This document shows, piece by piece, positions 50,083 to 62,700 of a stretch of DNA of 64,000 bases. Location of the stretch: contig NW_020825298.1 of assembly GCF_003286085.1 (NCBI RefSeq), positions 13,330,001-13,394,000 of the forward strand, written 5' to 3'. This DNA is from Drosophila persimilis. Taxonomy: Eukaryota; Arthropoda; Insecta; Diptera; Drosophilidae. Within the stretch, counting starts at the first letter, position 1. Each line of letters begins with the position of its first letter. Below the pieces are notes generated by a model. That model saw only the letters and a list, made by a program, of their open reading frames with translations. It was not told the origin of the DNA and searched no databases. Both the position numbers and the translations under genes were made by a program.

Positions 50083-53000
50083 TTATACCATTTTTAAGAC
50101 AAGGTACCACTTCTTTAGCCCAGTCTATAAATACATCTGTGACCTGCCGAAGAAAGTTACTATCCGTCTGAACCATTTGAGTAAACAATATACATTTTGG
50201 TTTGTACTTTAGGTGAAAGACACTTGAAGGATGCATTTTAGCCTTAAGATGTCCGGAACAAGTCAAATAAGAACCGTCCTTTTGCAATATAGCAACATTC
50301 TCGAAAAATCCGCTCAAAAGACATTTTTTAAACGATTCAATATTTTCGGAGCTGTTTATAGTCAGGCCCAATCGCAGGCTTATTTCTGACAATTGGCGAC
50401 AAACGTTACGGGCGTATATTAGGCAGCGATAATTTAAAAAATTATCATGACACCACACCTAAAAAAAATTAACCAAATAAATTCATAAATATTGTGTAAA
50501 AAAAGGTGGCTCTTACCTTCGGCTTTTCTGCCTTTATAAATAAATTATAAACATTTAGCAGCGTTAAATGATCTCCATGCTTGGAGTGAAATTTGGCATG
50601 TGCAAGTGTGGCCAATTCGTTTTTATCGTTGCTTGAAACAAAGATATTATCACTCGAAAGGACCGAAACCAGACGTAATATTTCCTCCATACAGCCGAAC
50701 TTTGAAGCAGATGTTAATAATTTGGAATACTTGGGATCTAATGGATACTGGGACATTAAACGACCTAGAGGCGTAATGTGTGATATAGGTCCATATTCAA
50801 TAGCCCCAAGACCATCCAAACTTCTATATGCACTTATCAGGGCTTCATCTAGTGGAGCGTCTAAGAAATCAAAATTATTGCAATCTATGTCCATAGCCAA
50901 AAGCTGCAGCACTGTTGATGTTGGGTTTGCTCTAAGAATTTCCGGCTGAGTCGAGCTCAGAAAAGAATCCATTTCACTTTTTGTATATGCCCGGTAGCAC
51001 ACTCCAGGTGCATCACGACCTGCCCGACCAGTCCGTTGCCATGCTTGTGCCCGTGATATTCGAACTGCCTTTAAAATATCAATTCCATCAACGGAATTAA
51101 AAAATTTTTCTTTTACAAATCCACAATCGATGACGCAGCGTATGCCAGGTATGGTAATCGACGTTTCAGCTATATTTGTGGCCAAAACAACTTTCCGCAT
51201 GTTTGATGGGCCCGGTAAAAAGCATTCCAGCTGCATGCTGTGTGATAATTGCGCGTACAGTGTATAAACACGAATATTAGTGGGTCCATTTGTATTTATC
51301 TAAGAAAGAAAGAAAAAATCATTTTATAACCATTGTGATATTATTAGTGTATAATGACATAATATTGTATCATACAACTTGAAATAGCATTATGGGAACC
51401 CTCAATACAGAGCAATCAGTCGTGCTCCGGCTATCGCCTCCTTTAAAACAAAAAGAATAACAGTTTTACCCCAACAAAATCAACTAAAATATAAATAATG
51501 TGGATTCCTGGTCCTGCAGGCATAAATGCCTCTTCTTCTTACGCCAAACATAAATTCAACAGGTATAAATATATAGATAGAAAGTAGCCACTGCAGTCAA
51601 TCGTAGCGCAAAATTTGCATAAATCACATGTTGGCGACTAATTTGGATTCTGCCAGCAAAAGTTTAGCAGAGTGAATCAAAAATAATCCGAATCCGGCTG
51701 GGCCACTCTTATCGGACTCATCATCAATAAATTAACCATAACCTACCACCATGCTGCCCTTTTTTCCAAGATTATAATACAACCATATCCTACAGAAAAA
51801 CATTCAAAATGTACCACAAAATTTAAAAGAGAACTAAAGCAATGTATACAAAAAATGTATAAACTACTTACTAAATTACTTATAATTAGGCTAATATACA
51901 ACAGAGGATAATAAGTAAATAAGCCGCCACCGCCAATACAATGTCAAATAGCATAGTCGAAGTCCTTGTAGCCAGCACTAAACCATCCAAGTTATTTAAG
52001 CCTTGTAAACTTCTCTTATATCTCTTATATGTAATAATAATAATTACATATAAATGGGTTTAAATGGTATAATTTTCTTTTTCCTTTATATCATCCAAAG
52101 TTGTATTTCGTAGAAAAACTCACCTTTGCAAGCTTTCGAATTTGCTGAGCTAATGATTCAATTTCGTCTTGCCCAGTTAAGAAGATTAAAACGTCATGGC
52201 TGTAAAGTGATTCAATAATTTTAAATTAAAAAAATTAAATTTCAAATTAAAACAGGTAAATTAAAAAAGAGAAAAGCTTGCTTTGAAAGGATTTGAACAA
52301 GGAGTCGGAAATCCTTTGAGACGGAGAGCCAAAAGTTACAATTCAGAAATTTTGTTTCAGTGTTGTTGTTTTTGATTAGTATTAGCTATATTAATTATTT
52401 ATTTTATTTTACATAAATAGGTTTAAATCCGCAGGTTAATGACACCTGCTTTGGACCGATGATTAATTGTGGTGGCCCATGCGACACCAGCAGAAGACTG
52501 TTACGCGCGGGTCCCATACAGGAACGCAGCCGTCCTCCAGGAGGGATTAGAACTAAACTTACTAAAATAACTAAGCATGCATTAAAAATAGAAATACAAT
52601 AACTAATTACGATAAAGGTATGTGAGTAGTATTAATTTAAGCAGAGAAAGGAAATAAGTGGTAGTTATAATATGGCAGAGGGAATTGTAATCCGAGCATA
52701 AGACCCTAGCCGGTTCACGCAAGGAATAATTCGATCCACAAAACGAAAGGTATATAGTTTCTAGTGGATCTAATAGGCATCGTGAAGTTTATGCGGCTCA
52801 ACAAACCAGAGCTAGCAGAGAGCACCTGAGAGCAAAGAGTAAAAACTGAAACATCGTTGTGGCTTTGAACTGAGACTAGCTTGAATGGGGCATCGACTCT
52901 GCATCGAATTCAATATGATTGAAATTCGCTAAATTAAGACGCTTTAACACTACATGTGTCAGTCTAGCCGTGGGAACGACATATCCCTCGAAATTATGGC

Positions 53001-53979
53001 GTCGAGAATTGGTCGGACTCCCCCAGTGAAATTCCTATTAATTTTACCCAGATTTTAAGCATATTATTTTTTTGCATACATACTTGATTGGTTCAGTGCG
53101 ATGAATATGAAACAGCGTAACCAGTATCGCGTGGACATAGTCATCATGTGGCTCCTTGGCATGCATCACACGGACGGGATGCGTTCTTCCTTCCAAATAC
53201 AATCCCTTACACTTGAAATATTTTCCAAAATGATCAATATCCATCGTCGCAGAAGTAATCACCACTTTTAAATTGGGTATATTTTTTCTACTTCTTTCTT
53301 TTTGAGCTTCTTTTACTATTCCAAATAGTAAGTCGGCATTTACAGTTCTTTCATGAGCTTCATCGAGAATAATCACAGAATATTTAAGCAAAAGGCGGTC
53401 TTCTATAGACTCTCGTAATAATACACCATCTGTCAGATAACGAATTTTTGTATTCTTCGTGGTAACATCCTCGAATCGAACTGTATATCCTACAATATCG
53501 CCAATATTGCTGGACAGCTCCTGCGCAACGCGTCTTGCAACTGTTATTGCTGCTACTCGACGAGGCTGAGTAATACAGATCATGGAACTCTTGGCATACC
53601 CTGCATGTAGAAGAAACTGTGGAATTTGTGTTGTTTTTCCTGATCCTGTTTCACTCATTATTAACACAGTGTCGTTTATTTCAATCTCCTTTAATATTCT
53701 TTGCCGGCAGTTGAACACTGGTAGCGATTTACTTTGTTGTCCAATGCAATTTCTTTTACTAGCTGGTGGTATATTTCGAGACGTTGAAAGAGTGTAATTA
53801 AATTTATTTTTAACGTGCATATCCAAATTGACTGTTTCAGCTTTCCGCTTAGTTGCAAAATTCGTCGAATTAAACCCGATCTCAGAGTTTTTGGTCAGCA
53901 AGTATTTTGAATCCATTTTTAAATATTCCGATGCAGCTAACGATAGTATACGATTACAAAGTTCACTTATACCGTTCAA
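50078..53979 (-). CDS. DHX33: DEAH-box RNA helicase, DHX33 type
   Basis: ATP-dependent RNA helicase; the mammalian homologue acts in nucleolar rRNA synthesis and translation initiation. Exons: 53084-53979, 52124-52199, 50517-51299, 50078-50458, phases agree, 711 aa (human DHX33 is 707). Motifs: I SETGSGKTTQIP (112-117 for GSGKTT), Ia TQPRRVAA, Ib LTDGVLLRE, II DEAHERT (206-209), III SATMD (243), IV LIFLTGQDEIE in the 76-nt exon 2, V TNIAETSITIPG (about 365), VI QRTGRAGR (about 412). Winged-helix, HA2 and OB-fold regions follow (HPSSVFHLKYKPKCILFTQ). All motifs are intact. Introns 1 (884 bp) and 2 (824 bp) are long for this family in flies and hold repeat debris. Nipped-B is divergent upstream. 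Confidence 0.93.
51300..52123 (-). other. DHX33-like intron 2
   Basis: An 824 bp AT-rich intron. No coding or known repeat sequence could be recognised. Confidence 0.5.
52200..53083 (-). other. DHX33-like intron 1, with probable transposon 3' sequence
   Basis: The stretch 52430-53030 is richer in GC than the flanks. It includes AATCCGCAGGTTAATGACAC, GGTGGCCCATGCGACACCAG and a TAGCCGTGGGAACGAC segment, without readable frame. It resembles untranslated sequence of a retroelement, but the family was not identified. Confidence 0.35.
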
Positions 53980-56782
53980 ATTATAAATTTCAAAATTGAC
54001 TTAATAAAAAAAGAACTCCACGTTTGTTGCACATGCAGAAATAGAATAAATTTGTTTTGTATATTGTTAAAGCATGCTATTAGTGATGTAAAAAAACATC
54101 GATGTTTTTCTGCCGATGTTTACTGATGTTTTCCGATGTTTTTGTTGCTACCGATGTTGCGTGATGCATCGATGTTTTGCAAAACATCGGTAGTTTAATA
54201 TCATATCATTGCGTATTTGTCTTCTGTAAGCAGCAACACAGCAATGCCAAAGTAAGTAAACATATATAACTTAAAATGAATCAAATTTACTATAGATGGT
54301 ATACATTTGATTAAATATGAAACTGCGAACGCCGTTAACATCATTCGAAGGCAACCCGTTGTGTGTTTGGGAAGGTATGAAGAGTACTGTTCAGTCACAG
54401 ACATATCATTCACAAACTAACAACTTCCAACAACACAATTTTTAAGTTTTAAGATTTTTTTGTATAATAATAACGCAATAAATATAAGTTTTGAAACATG
54501 TTAACATCGATGTTTTTTCTCTCAAAACATCGAAAACATCGATATCCGCAGCGCAGATTTGTCTTAGCCCACTCAACCCCCCTCTATTTAAACAGATTAA
54601 CGACTTGATTTAAATGGCGGCAAATATTACTGATTGTAAATTCTTCTTGTAGGTCCATGCCATCTTTCATTTGAACTTAAAAATCACAACGCTAACTTTC
54701 ACCTGAACTTCGCTAAAATTTTTAAATTTGCATTATTCTCGGTGGAAAATTGGCTTGGCTTGTAATAGGTTAATCGCTCTCCGTCAAGGATTGGAACCCA
54801 TATTCCTCGATTTTTCCGCTGAATATTACTAGCTATCTACATCTCTCAGCCCTGCCCACATAATTGTATCCAATTAATGAATCAAATCAATTTCCAACTT
54901 TACTGGCTTCATTTACATAATACTTGATTTTGCCTAAAAAAAAATATTTTTTGTGAAAAAGGTCAAACAAATAAAGGTTATAAAAGGTAAGAGAAAAATC
55001 GTTACTATTGAGTCCGTTGAAAAATGCTGACTAACTAAAACCTTTAGCACTGCCCATATAATTTTAGGCCATTAATGAATAAATTATCTACTTTAGCTTA
55101 TTCCAGGAAGACTCTGGTTGTCGCTTTTAACAACAATTTTCCTATTTGCTTTTAAGAAAACATTCAGCAAAATTGTTCAAAACGGCTTTTTATATATAAA
55201 AAATTTTAATTTTAAAAAGGAAAAAAATTGATGACGTCTTGGTGCATTAACAAAAAATTGATACCATACCAGGACAATTTAGCTTGTGCTTTCTTTATAA
55301 ATATTGTTCAGGGGAACAACACTTATCGTTTTCAAGCGAGCAGCTTGCAGTTGCAGAATCTATGAGAAAATGAAAAATATCGATAACATACATTTGTGAA
55401 AACGCGAGCACTGTAAAACAAAACGTTTTGGCATAAAACGTAATTCGCAAAACTAAGTGAGCCTGCCTGATTAACATTTATAATAATGTGATATAAATTT
55501 AGATTATTTTAACCTTAAAATTTTATCGCTGCATTCGATCTAGTTATTTGTTAAAAATCGTAATATGTGTTTGCAATATAAATGCAATTAACATGTTCTA
55601 TATTCCCTAAATTCTGTAACAATTTGCACCGCCCGACTGGTTTTATTAATTTTACCAAGTTGCCGTCGCAAAATTCTCCTAAGTCTTTGTTCTGTTTCTT
55701 CTCCGAGTGCTAGGCTAAACGAAAAAAGTTATTGTCAGTGCGATAATAATAATTTCAATATTACGAACAAAGACCATTGAACAAGAATGAATTTGTTTCA
55801 TTCGACAAGTGTGCCATAATGTGTTTGGAATGAATTGCAACTGTGGTAAGGAATCTCATGTTAACAAATAATATCAACGAAAACTAGTCGTTCAAACCAT
55901 TTCACGAATACCATAAATGCGTACATTTATCAACCCTGCAAGTGGCACTTACAGATAAAAGCTGACTGCTATAAAATCTGTTTACACCAGATGATTTTAG
56001 AGCGTCCAGTATTCGTTCATAATTGTCGGCCATGTTCCTTTAAATCTCCATTTCTGAAAATAAATAAATGAATTGAATTTACTAGCTTAAAAGTGTTTTT
56101 TTGTGTTGAAAGTGTGCTGTATATAAAATGAATAAAAGTATGTGTAAAGGCGGTCCAGATCTATTCTTAAATAAGAACATCTTTAGATTATACCAATGCA
56201 ACTATTCTCTGTATATGCTTGTATTTGTGCAAAGTAGTCCTTAACTCATTTGTGCATTGTACTCGGAAATATAATATTAATAATTATTTCGACGTGTTTA
56301 TTGTTCGCATATAACCACTTAAGCCGGATACGAAGAGAAATCTCATGCGCGAATTTGTAAAAACACATGTACATATATATGTACATAGATTGCCAAGGAA
56401 TTAAATCTACATTCATACATATTTACATGGCTAGTAGACTTGAGTATAATAAACATGTGTGTGTGTGTTGCTCCAAATAAATATTTCAATGGTTTAATAA
56501 ATAAATAATAACAATATTAATGAATTAGCGTAAGAAGAAGGGTGTTATCATACATTTACATACATATGTACATATGTCGAAAAGTCCATATCTATATATG
56601 AATGTCTTAAGTGTCTACATACGTACATATGTATCGTACGCAAAACATGGTAACCAGTCAATTAAACAAATTTCCCTATTTATCTGCAGCTTAGTCCTAC
56701 CATTTCTAAACCGAATCGTATACAATATCAAACCATTCTAAAGAAAGGCACACCAGTCTGAAAGTCCAGCCTGTCATAAATA
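53980..56782. promoter_or_regulatory. Divergent region upstream of DHX33-like and Nipped-B
   Basis: The gap of 2.8 kb should hold both promoters and the 5' UTR exon(s) of Nipped-B. A good acceptor (TTTATCTGCAG) ends at about 56690, so the last UTR exon of Nipped-B probably begins there. It contains the CATCGATG repeat element described separately and ATACATATGTACATATGT microsatellites at 56555-56580 and 56618-56634. No other gene is supported. Confidence 0.45.
54081..54560. mobile_element. Possible non-autonomous hAT-like element rich in CATCGATGTTTT
   Basis: The left part (54081-54200) repeats (C)GATGTTTT about eight times and includes AACATCGATGTTTT palindromes. The right part (54505-54550) has the same units. 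The start TAGTGATGTAAAAAAACATC resembles hAT termini (CAG-G). Between them are about 300 AT-rich bases without a transposase. Matching terminal repeats and an 8-bp target duplication could not be shown, so the boundaries are uncertain. Confidence 0.4.
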
Positions 56783-59700
56783 ATGGGGGACCGTGACATC
56801 CCGAGCGTACCCGTCACAACGTTAGCGGGTCTAACCAGCACTTCTGATTGTAAGTAGTAATTCACATATATGCATTATATGCATTCATTATAAAGAAATG
56901 TAATAAACATATAAACATTCATTTATTTTTCACCAAGTGCTCAGCGAGCTACCTGTATCCGATTCTCTCCTGAGTGCGGCCTCACTGAATAAGTCACTGC
57001 TGTTCCATGCTTTAGTTGCAAGTGAATCTGATAATTTGCTTTCTGTCCGAGATGGGACTCTCGTACGTCAGTTGGTGAATGCCATTGAACAAACAAATTC
57101 GGACAATATGTAGGTACGATTTAAGATTAATAATTTAGCATTAATCATCCTTATATTTCAGCGAGCTAAAGCCAGAGTATACTATTGAACAACATGGAAC
57201 TAATATTAGTACCTATCCAGAGCTACTCCAGGGCATTTACAATTTCCGGCCAACTGTTTTCAACACGCCATTGAAGATAAGTAAGTTTTAACATTAGTTA
57301 GTATATGTATTTGATTTTTGTTACATTCATATTTGTGATATCCAGCGCGAAGTGAACATAATAAAGCCAAGGGACTAACCCCCAGCGAACACATGGAGGG
57401 TCAACTACATTCCTCTCCGCAGCCGACAGCGTCATCTACTGATCTATCTCAAAATATGCAACAATGCAAAAAATCTTCCAGGTGAGAATCACTAAGTTGT
57501 ACTGCTTATGTGTTATGCTAAGTATTATTAATTTAACAAATGTTTTTATTTTTTAGTATGGCTGGTACTGACGTGCTTCCAGATGAGTATTCCATGATCA
57601 GCTCCAGGACAAACGTGAATGATTTCAATAAAAGAATGGAGAAACCGGCAAACCAAGACCAAGATGTTACACAAACACTTCCAAAAATCGAGGAAATGGA
57701 AATCGCTCAGAACGCTTTAGACATAAAGAACCCAAGCTCATCTTTATATTCTGTGCAGCAACAGTATTTCAGTCCCCTTAAAGCTCGGGAATATTCATTG
57801 AATTGCGATAATCTTAAGCCCGCAGACAATCGTCCATCTTTTCCTCGGATGGATGATGAATTCCCGTTCTTGGAATCACCAATTTATCATTTACAAGCTG
57901 CTATGACAGAATCCCAAGCTCCCACAACATCGACCTCAATGATCCAAGGCAACTTCCAAAATGTATTAAATTTACAAAGACAACAGATTACGGAATCTGC
58001 TGCACATCACAAAGATCAACAAAAATCTTTACTGCCAAGCAACAAAAATCAGTTACCGACGCTATCCACCAACGTGCCAGACGAACAATTATTACCTGCA
58101 ACTTCAACATCGCTGATAAGTAATAATAGTGGACATGCAATCGGCCAAGAACCGCATCAAAACAATAATTCAGCTTCGACTGCCACTTCGACATCGACGT
58201 CATCGAGTGGCAAGTCCCAGGTTCGGGTATGTATAAATCGTCTTAACGTTGAGGATACTCGCTTGATGCAGCAAAGTATTAAAAAGTTTGTACAAAAGTC
58301 ACCAGAATTGGCTAGAAGTATTGGGCTACTACAACAATCATCAGAACAACAGCCCAATACGAGATTGAATATAGCCGCTGAGTTAGAAGTCGGTAGGACC
58401 ACTACGGAATCTTTAAACACAACATTGGATATGTTTTCAACAATTAAAGCAGACGAGAAACGGTTTGCTTCAAAGCGAAAAATGGCTATTTCAATTGGTG
58501 ATATTCCCCCGGAACAAATATGTAAATATTCCTATGACCTACAAAATACAAAATACAAAATAATCCCCTAAAATGTACGTTTGTTTAGTCTCAAAGCCCA
58601 AAGTACGTCGCGTCGAACGAATAATAGCCGTTTCCAACTCAAAGGATTCAAAGGATGAAGTAACTCGGTCACAAACATATCAACATTTTATGAGAAATAT
58701 GGAACAAATTATTGAGATGTTGGACGATACGGAATCCCCAAATTTTGATTCAGGTACGTAAACACAAAACTTGGGAAACTTCCTCATGCTAAATGTACAT
58801 CTATTCCCCGATCACTCAACGCCTGTCTTTGGCGATGTTGCTGAGAAATAAATTATAGTCTACTGCTCTGACAGGATCTCTAGGCCAGCAAATAACCGAA
58901 AAACCTAACCAAATTTCGCCAAAAAATAGTCTATTCTTGAAAAAGAATAGCATTTTTATACCCGATACTCAAAAAGTTTAAAGTTAAAGTACTAGTTTTG
59001 TGGTGGATGTGTGTAACACCTAGTAGGAAGTGTTTCTAAACCCATAAATTACATATATTATTGATCAGCATCAAAAGGCGAGTTGATATAGCAGTGTCTG
59101 TCCGGCTCAGTGATCTCAGAGACTGTTGGAGCTAGATACCCTCATGACTGTGTCGTGAAGACTTCTATGGAAGACTTCTATGATCACGTCGTTTACGTAA
59201 ACGTAGCACATTTAACTTATCTTCTCTCTAAGGAAATCGTAGATAGCCTTCTCGAAAATCCGGATGAGATCAACGACCGGCGAATATTTTGAACCATAAT
59301 CTGTCTTTATTATATTTTTAGTAAGGTCAATCATTGCATTTACTTTACTAAGAAGGTCAACGACAGTCAATTGCTGTGACCTCTTTCATGGCAATGCAAT
59401 TGCCTTGTACTCTGGTCACTTGTTGCTTCTTGTGAGTTATCACTGAATTTTGGGTATTCTTCAAGCTACATCTGAGCTTCTTCGACCTATTGTTTGTTGT
59501 ATATTTGAGTACGTGTGGAATAATAATAATAATAATAATTTGATGTAAAAAGAAAAAATGCAAATAAACCAATCTGACTAAATTAAGTTGAGCTTTAGTT
59601 AGTTAGTTAGTTAGTTAAGTCTTACTGGTTTTCAAAATATTTTTATATTTTACATTTTCAGAGCACGTTGACGAAAATATTGAATGCATTTCCCCAAAAC

Positions 59701-62700
59701 TTCTTAATACGATGAGCAATGATGTGGCCAAGTTAAAAGCTAAACAAGCCTTGGACTCCATACCGAAAAACAAGTTAACCCTTCTAATAAATTACGCTAT
59801 GCGTAATGTTTATTTAGCCAGAAATTATTTTGCTGGACCAGTATGTATTACATTATTTAATGTATTATTTTTCATGCTGATTTTATAACTAATTGCAGGA
59901 AGACGAAGATGAAATTGTAGATGATGAAGTAATAGAAAAAATTTTAAATGCAATGGATGCTTGCTTACTTATTTGCAATATATATTCGACAGTGAGCGAT
60001 CTTAAGTTTTTGCAAGAGGACAACATTTCACATATTATCAAATTTGCACAATTTCAACTGCGCGAAACTATATTTCCTTGCCATGATCCTGTATATACAG
60101 TCAAGAGTACGAAGAAGACTACTAACCGCAAAAAAATTAAGTCGCATCAAGGACATCAGCGAAATCTACAGATCTTTTACTCTAAAACAGTTGAGCTATT
60201 AAAAGTTTTTGTGGCTCTTTTTGATAAGTGTATATTTGTCGATACTATAGTTTTGCCGCTGTCGACGCTTGCTATAGAACCATTCTTTGTAGACAATATT
60301 GAAACATTGCAATTTGTGTGCTTGGAACTAGTAACTACTGTAAGTAATGAAACTTTATTCATAACATCCTTAGATAACATCACACACAAAAGCGAACACC
60401 ATTTATATTAAAGACACTTATATTGTATATTTTAGATATTTCGGAAAGAAAGATACGATAAAATAAGGAACAGTATCTTGGGAGACATATTGTCGTCGAT
60501 TGATCGGTTGCCTTCATCCAAGAAGAACCTTCGTCCGTACAAACTTACAAATAATGGCGGAAATATTCAAATGGTGACAGCACTTGTGCTGCAATTAATT
60601 CAATGTGCTACAATTTTACCAGACTCGCTTTGTGATAACGGAAAAACGACCACATTTCAACTGACTGTTGATAACGAAGATGATCTTGAAAACAGTGCTA
60701 AGAAAATAGTTAAACCAAACAAAGATATAGTGGTTTTAAAAAAGTATGATGTAGCTGTCAGTATTGGAGGCAATTTCTTAACAACTTTCTTAAACAAATG
60801 CAAGTCACGGTCCAATGAAACAGACTTTCGACCGCTCTTTGAAAATTTTATCCATGATCTGCTGGCCACCGTCAACAAGCCCGAATGGCCCGCATCTGAA
60901 CTGCTGCTTTCACTCCTGGGAACTATGCTCGTCCGATATGTGTCTGATAAGGGTATAGAGCAGAGCATTCGCTTAGTGTCCTTAGATTACCTTGGCATAG
61001 TAGCTGCTCGTCTGCGCAAGGACACAGTTGAGTCCCGATGTAAAGTTAATATAATTGATTCAATGATTAAATCAATAAAAGTGGAACAAGAAAAAGAGGG
61101 AGATCTATCCAACAATAACGTAAGTACTTCGATTAGTAGACTTTGTGTCTCATCACATCTACATTAATATTATATACTTCACAGACAAAAATTGAACTAC
61201 ACCCAGAAGAGCAGCGAACGGAATTTCTGCAGAAGATTCTTCTTGATTTTCTGGCTGTAAATGCGCAAGAAGAAAATTTAATTTGGGACTACGCACGACA
61301 CTTTTATTTGGCTCAATGGTACCGAGATGTTATCTATCAGAGACGTCGAATAAAGGATGGAGAAAAGGGCTTCGCGTTGAGAAAATCTAAAATCCGAAAT
61401 AAACGGAAAACAGGTATTTTTGCACATGATTCATGTTTCAATAGGCTTGTAGTACTAGTGATTTGACTAGATGTTTCGTAAAATGAAAAGAAAGGGATAT
61501 AAAACAGGTGAAATCTTAAACTATGCTCATCTGCAATCAGAAATACAATAACTTTTCCGATCGTTATTATCGCCAGACGGAACAAACCATTTTGCAGTGA
61601 CTACAAAACCCCACCCACGCGATAAGTCATTCCCTTACTCATTCTTCGTAGTACAATGTATGCGCAAAATCAATATCAAAAAAATTTTCTCAACGGAACA
61701 GCTGGAAAATAAATTTTGGCAACGAGTGGCAACGGTGAAAGTTCCACTGTGCGGGTCAATAATTCAGTAATTTAGTAAGATTTTCTCACAACTTATATAG
61801 AAGCGATATATTTAAATTGTGGAGTATGTTGCGTGGAAAGGTTCATGCTCTCAGTCAAACACCTTTTAAGATATAGGACGCTTCCGCCTACTTTCGAATT
61901 GATTTCATGAACTTAGAAATGATTTGTATATCTATTTTAAAATTATTAACCCAGCTGGAAAAAAATAAATGCATTATTTTCTTCAAGGTGAATACTTGGA
62001 AACATCAGATTCTGAATCGTGCGAAGAAAATTACAACGAAGACTCAACAAAAAATGGAAATCCGTCTATTGAATTGATTGATTATGAACTCAACCTTGAA
62101 ATTTTTAACGTTTTAGAGGAACGAAAACAATATTTAATCAGTAAAATAAAGCCATATTCGGTTTCTGGCGAACAACATCACACATCACACCAGCAAATTA
62201 AGACTTACATAGATTATAATAATGCACAGCTAATAGCGCAATATTTAGCTACTAAACGGCCCTTTAGTCAGTCATTTGATGGATGCTTAAAGAAAATTAT
62301 TTTAGTCGTTAAGTGAGTATATCGAGTGAGTTCTATGCTCATCAGTTTTTAATCATTTGAATTTTGAACAGTGAACCGTCCATAGCAGTAAGGACACGTG
62401 CAATGAAATGTCTCGCTAACATTGTGGAGGTGGATCCATTGGTACTGAAACGAAAAGATATGCAAATGGGTGTTAACCAGAAATTCTTAGATACTGCTAT
62501 CTCAGTACGCGAAGCTGCTGTAGATTTGGTTGGAAAATTCGTACTCAGCAATCAAGAATTAATTGATCAGTATTACGATATGCTATCGACTCGAATATTG
62601 GTGAGATGTGTAGAATATAAGAACAAATTTGTATTCGCGGGTCCGGGTTTCACTTACTTTTGTGTTTTCGTTTTTAACCAAAAACGGTCCAAAAGGTTTT

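Noticed and set aside
57540-58571. Nipped-B exon 5 taken as a separate gene beginning MFLFF
   Set aside because: An acceptor TTTTTTAG lies just before SMAGTDVLP and the phases join to exons 4 and 6, so the Met is intronic.
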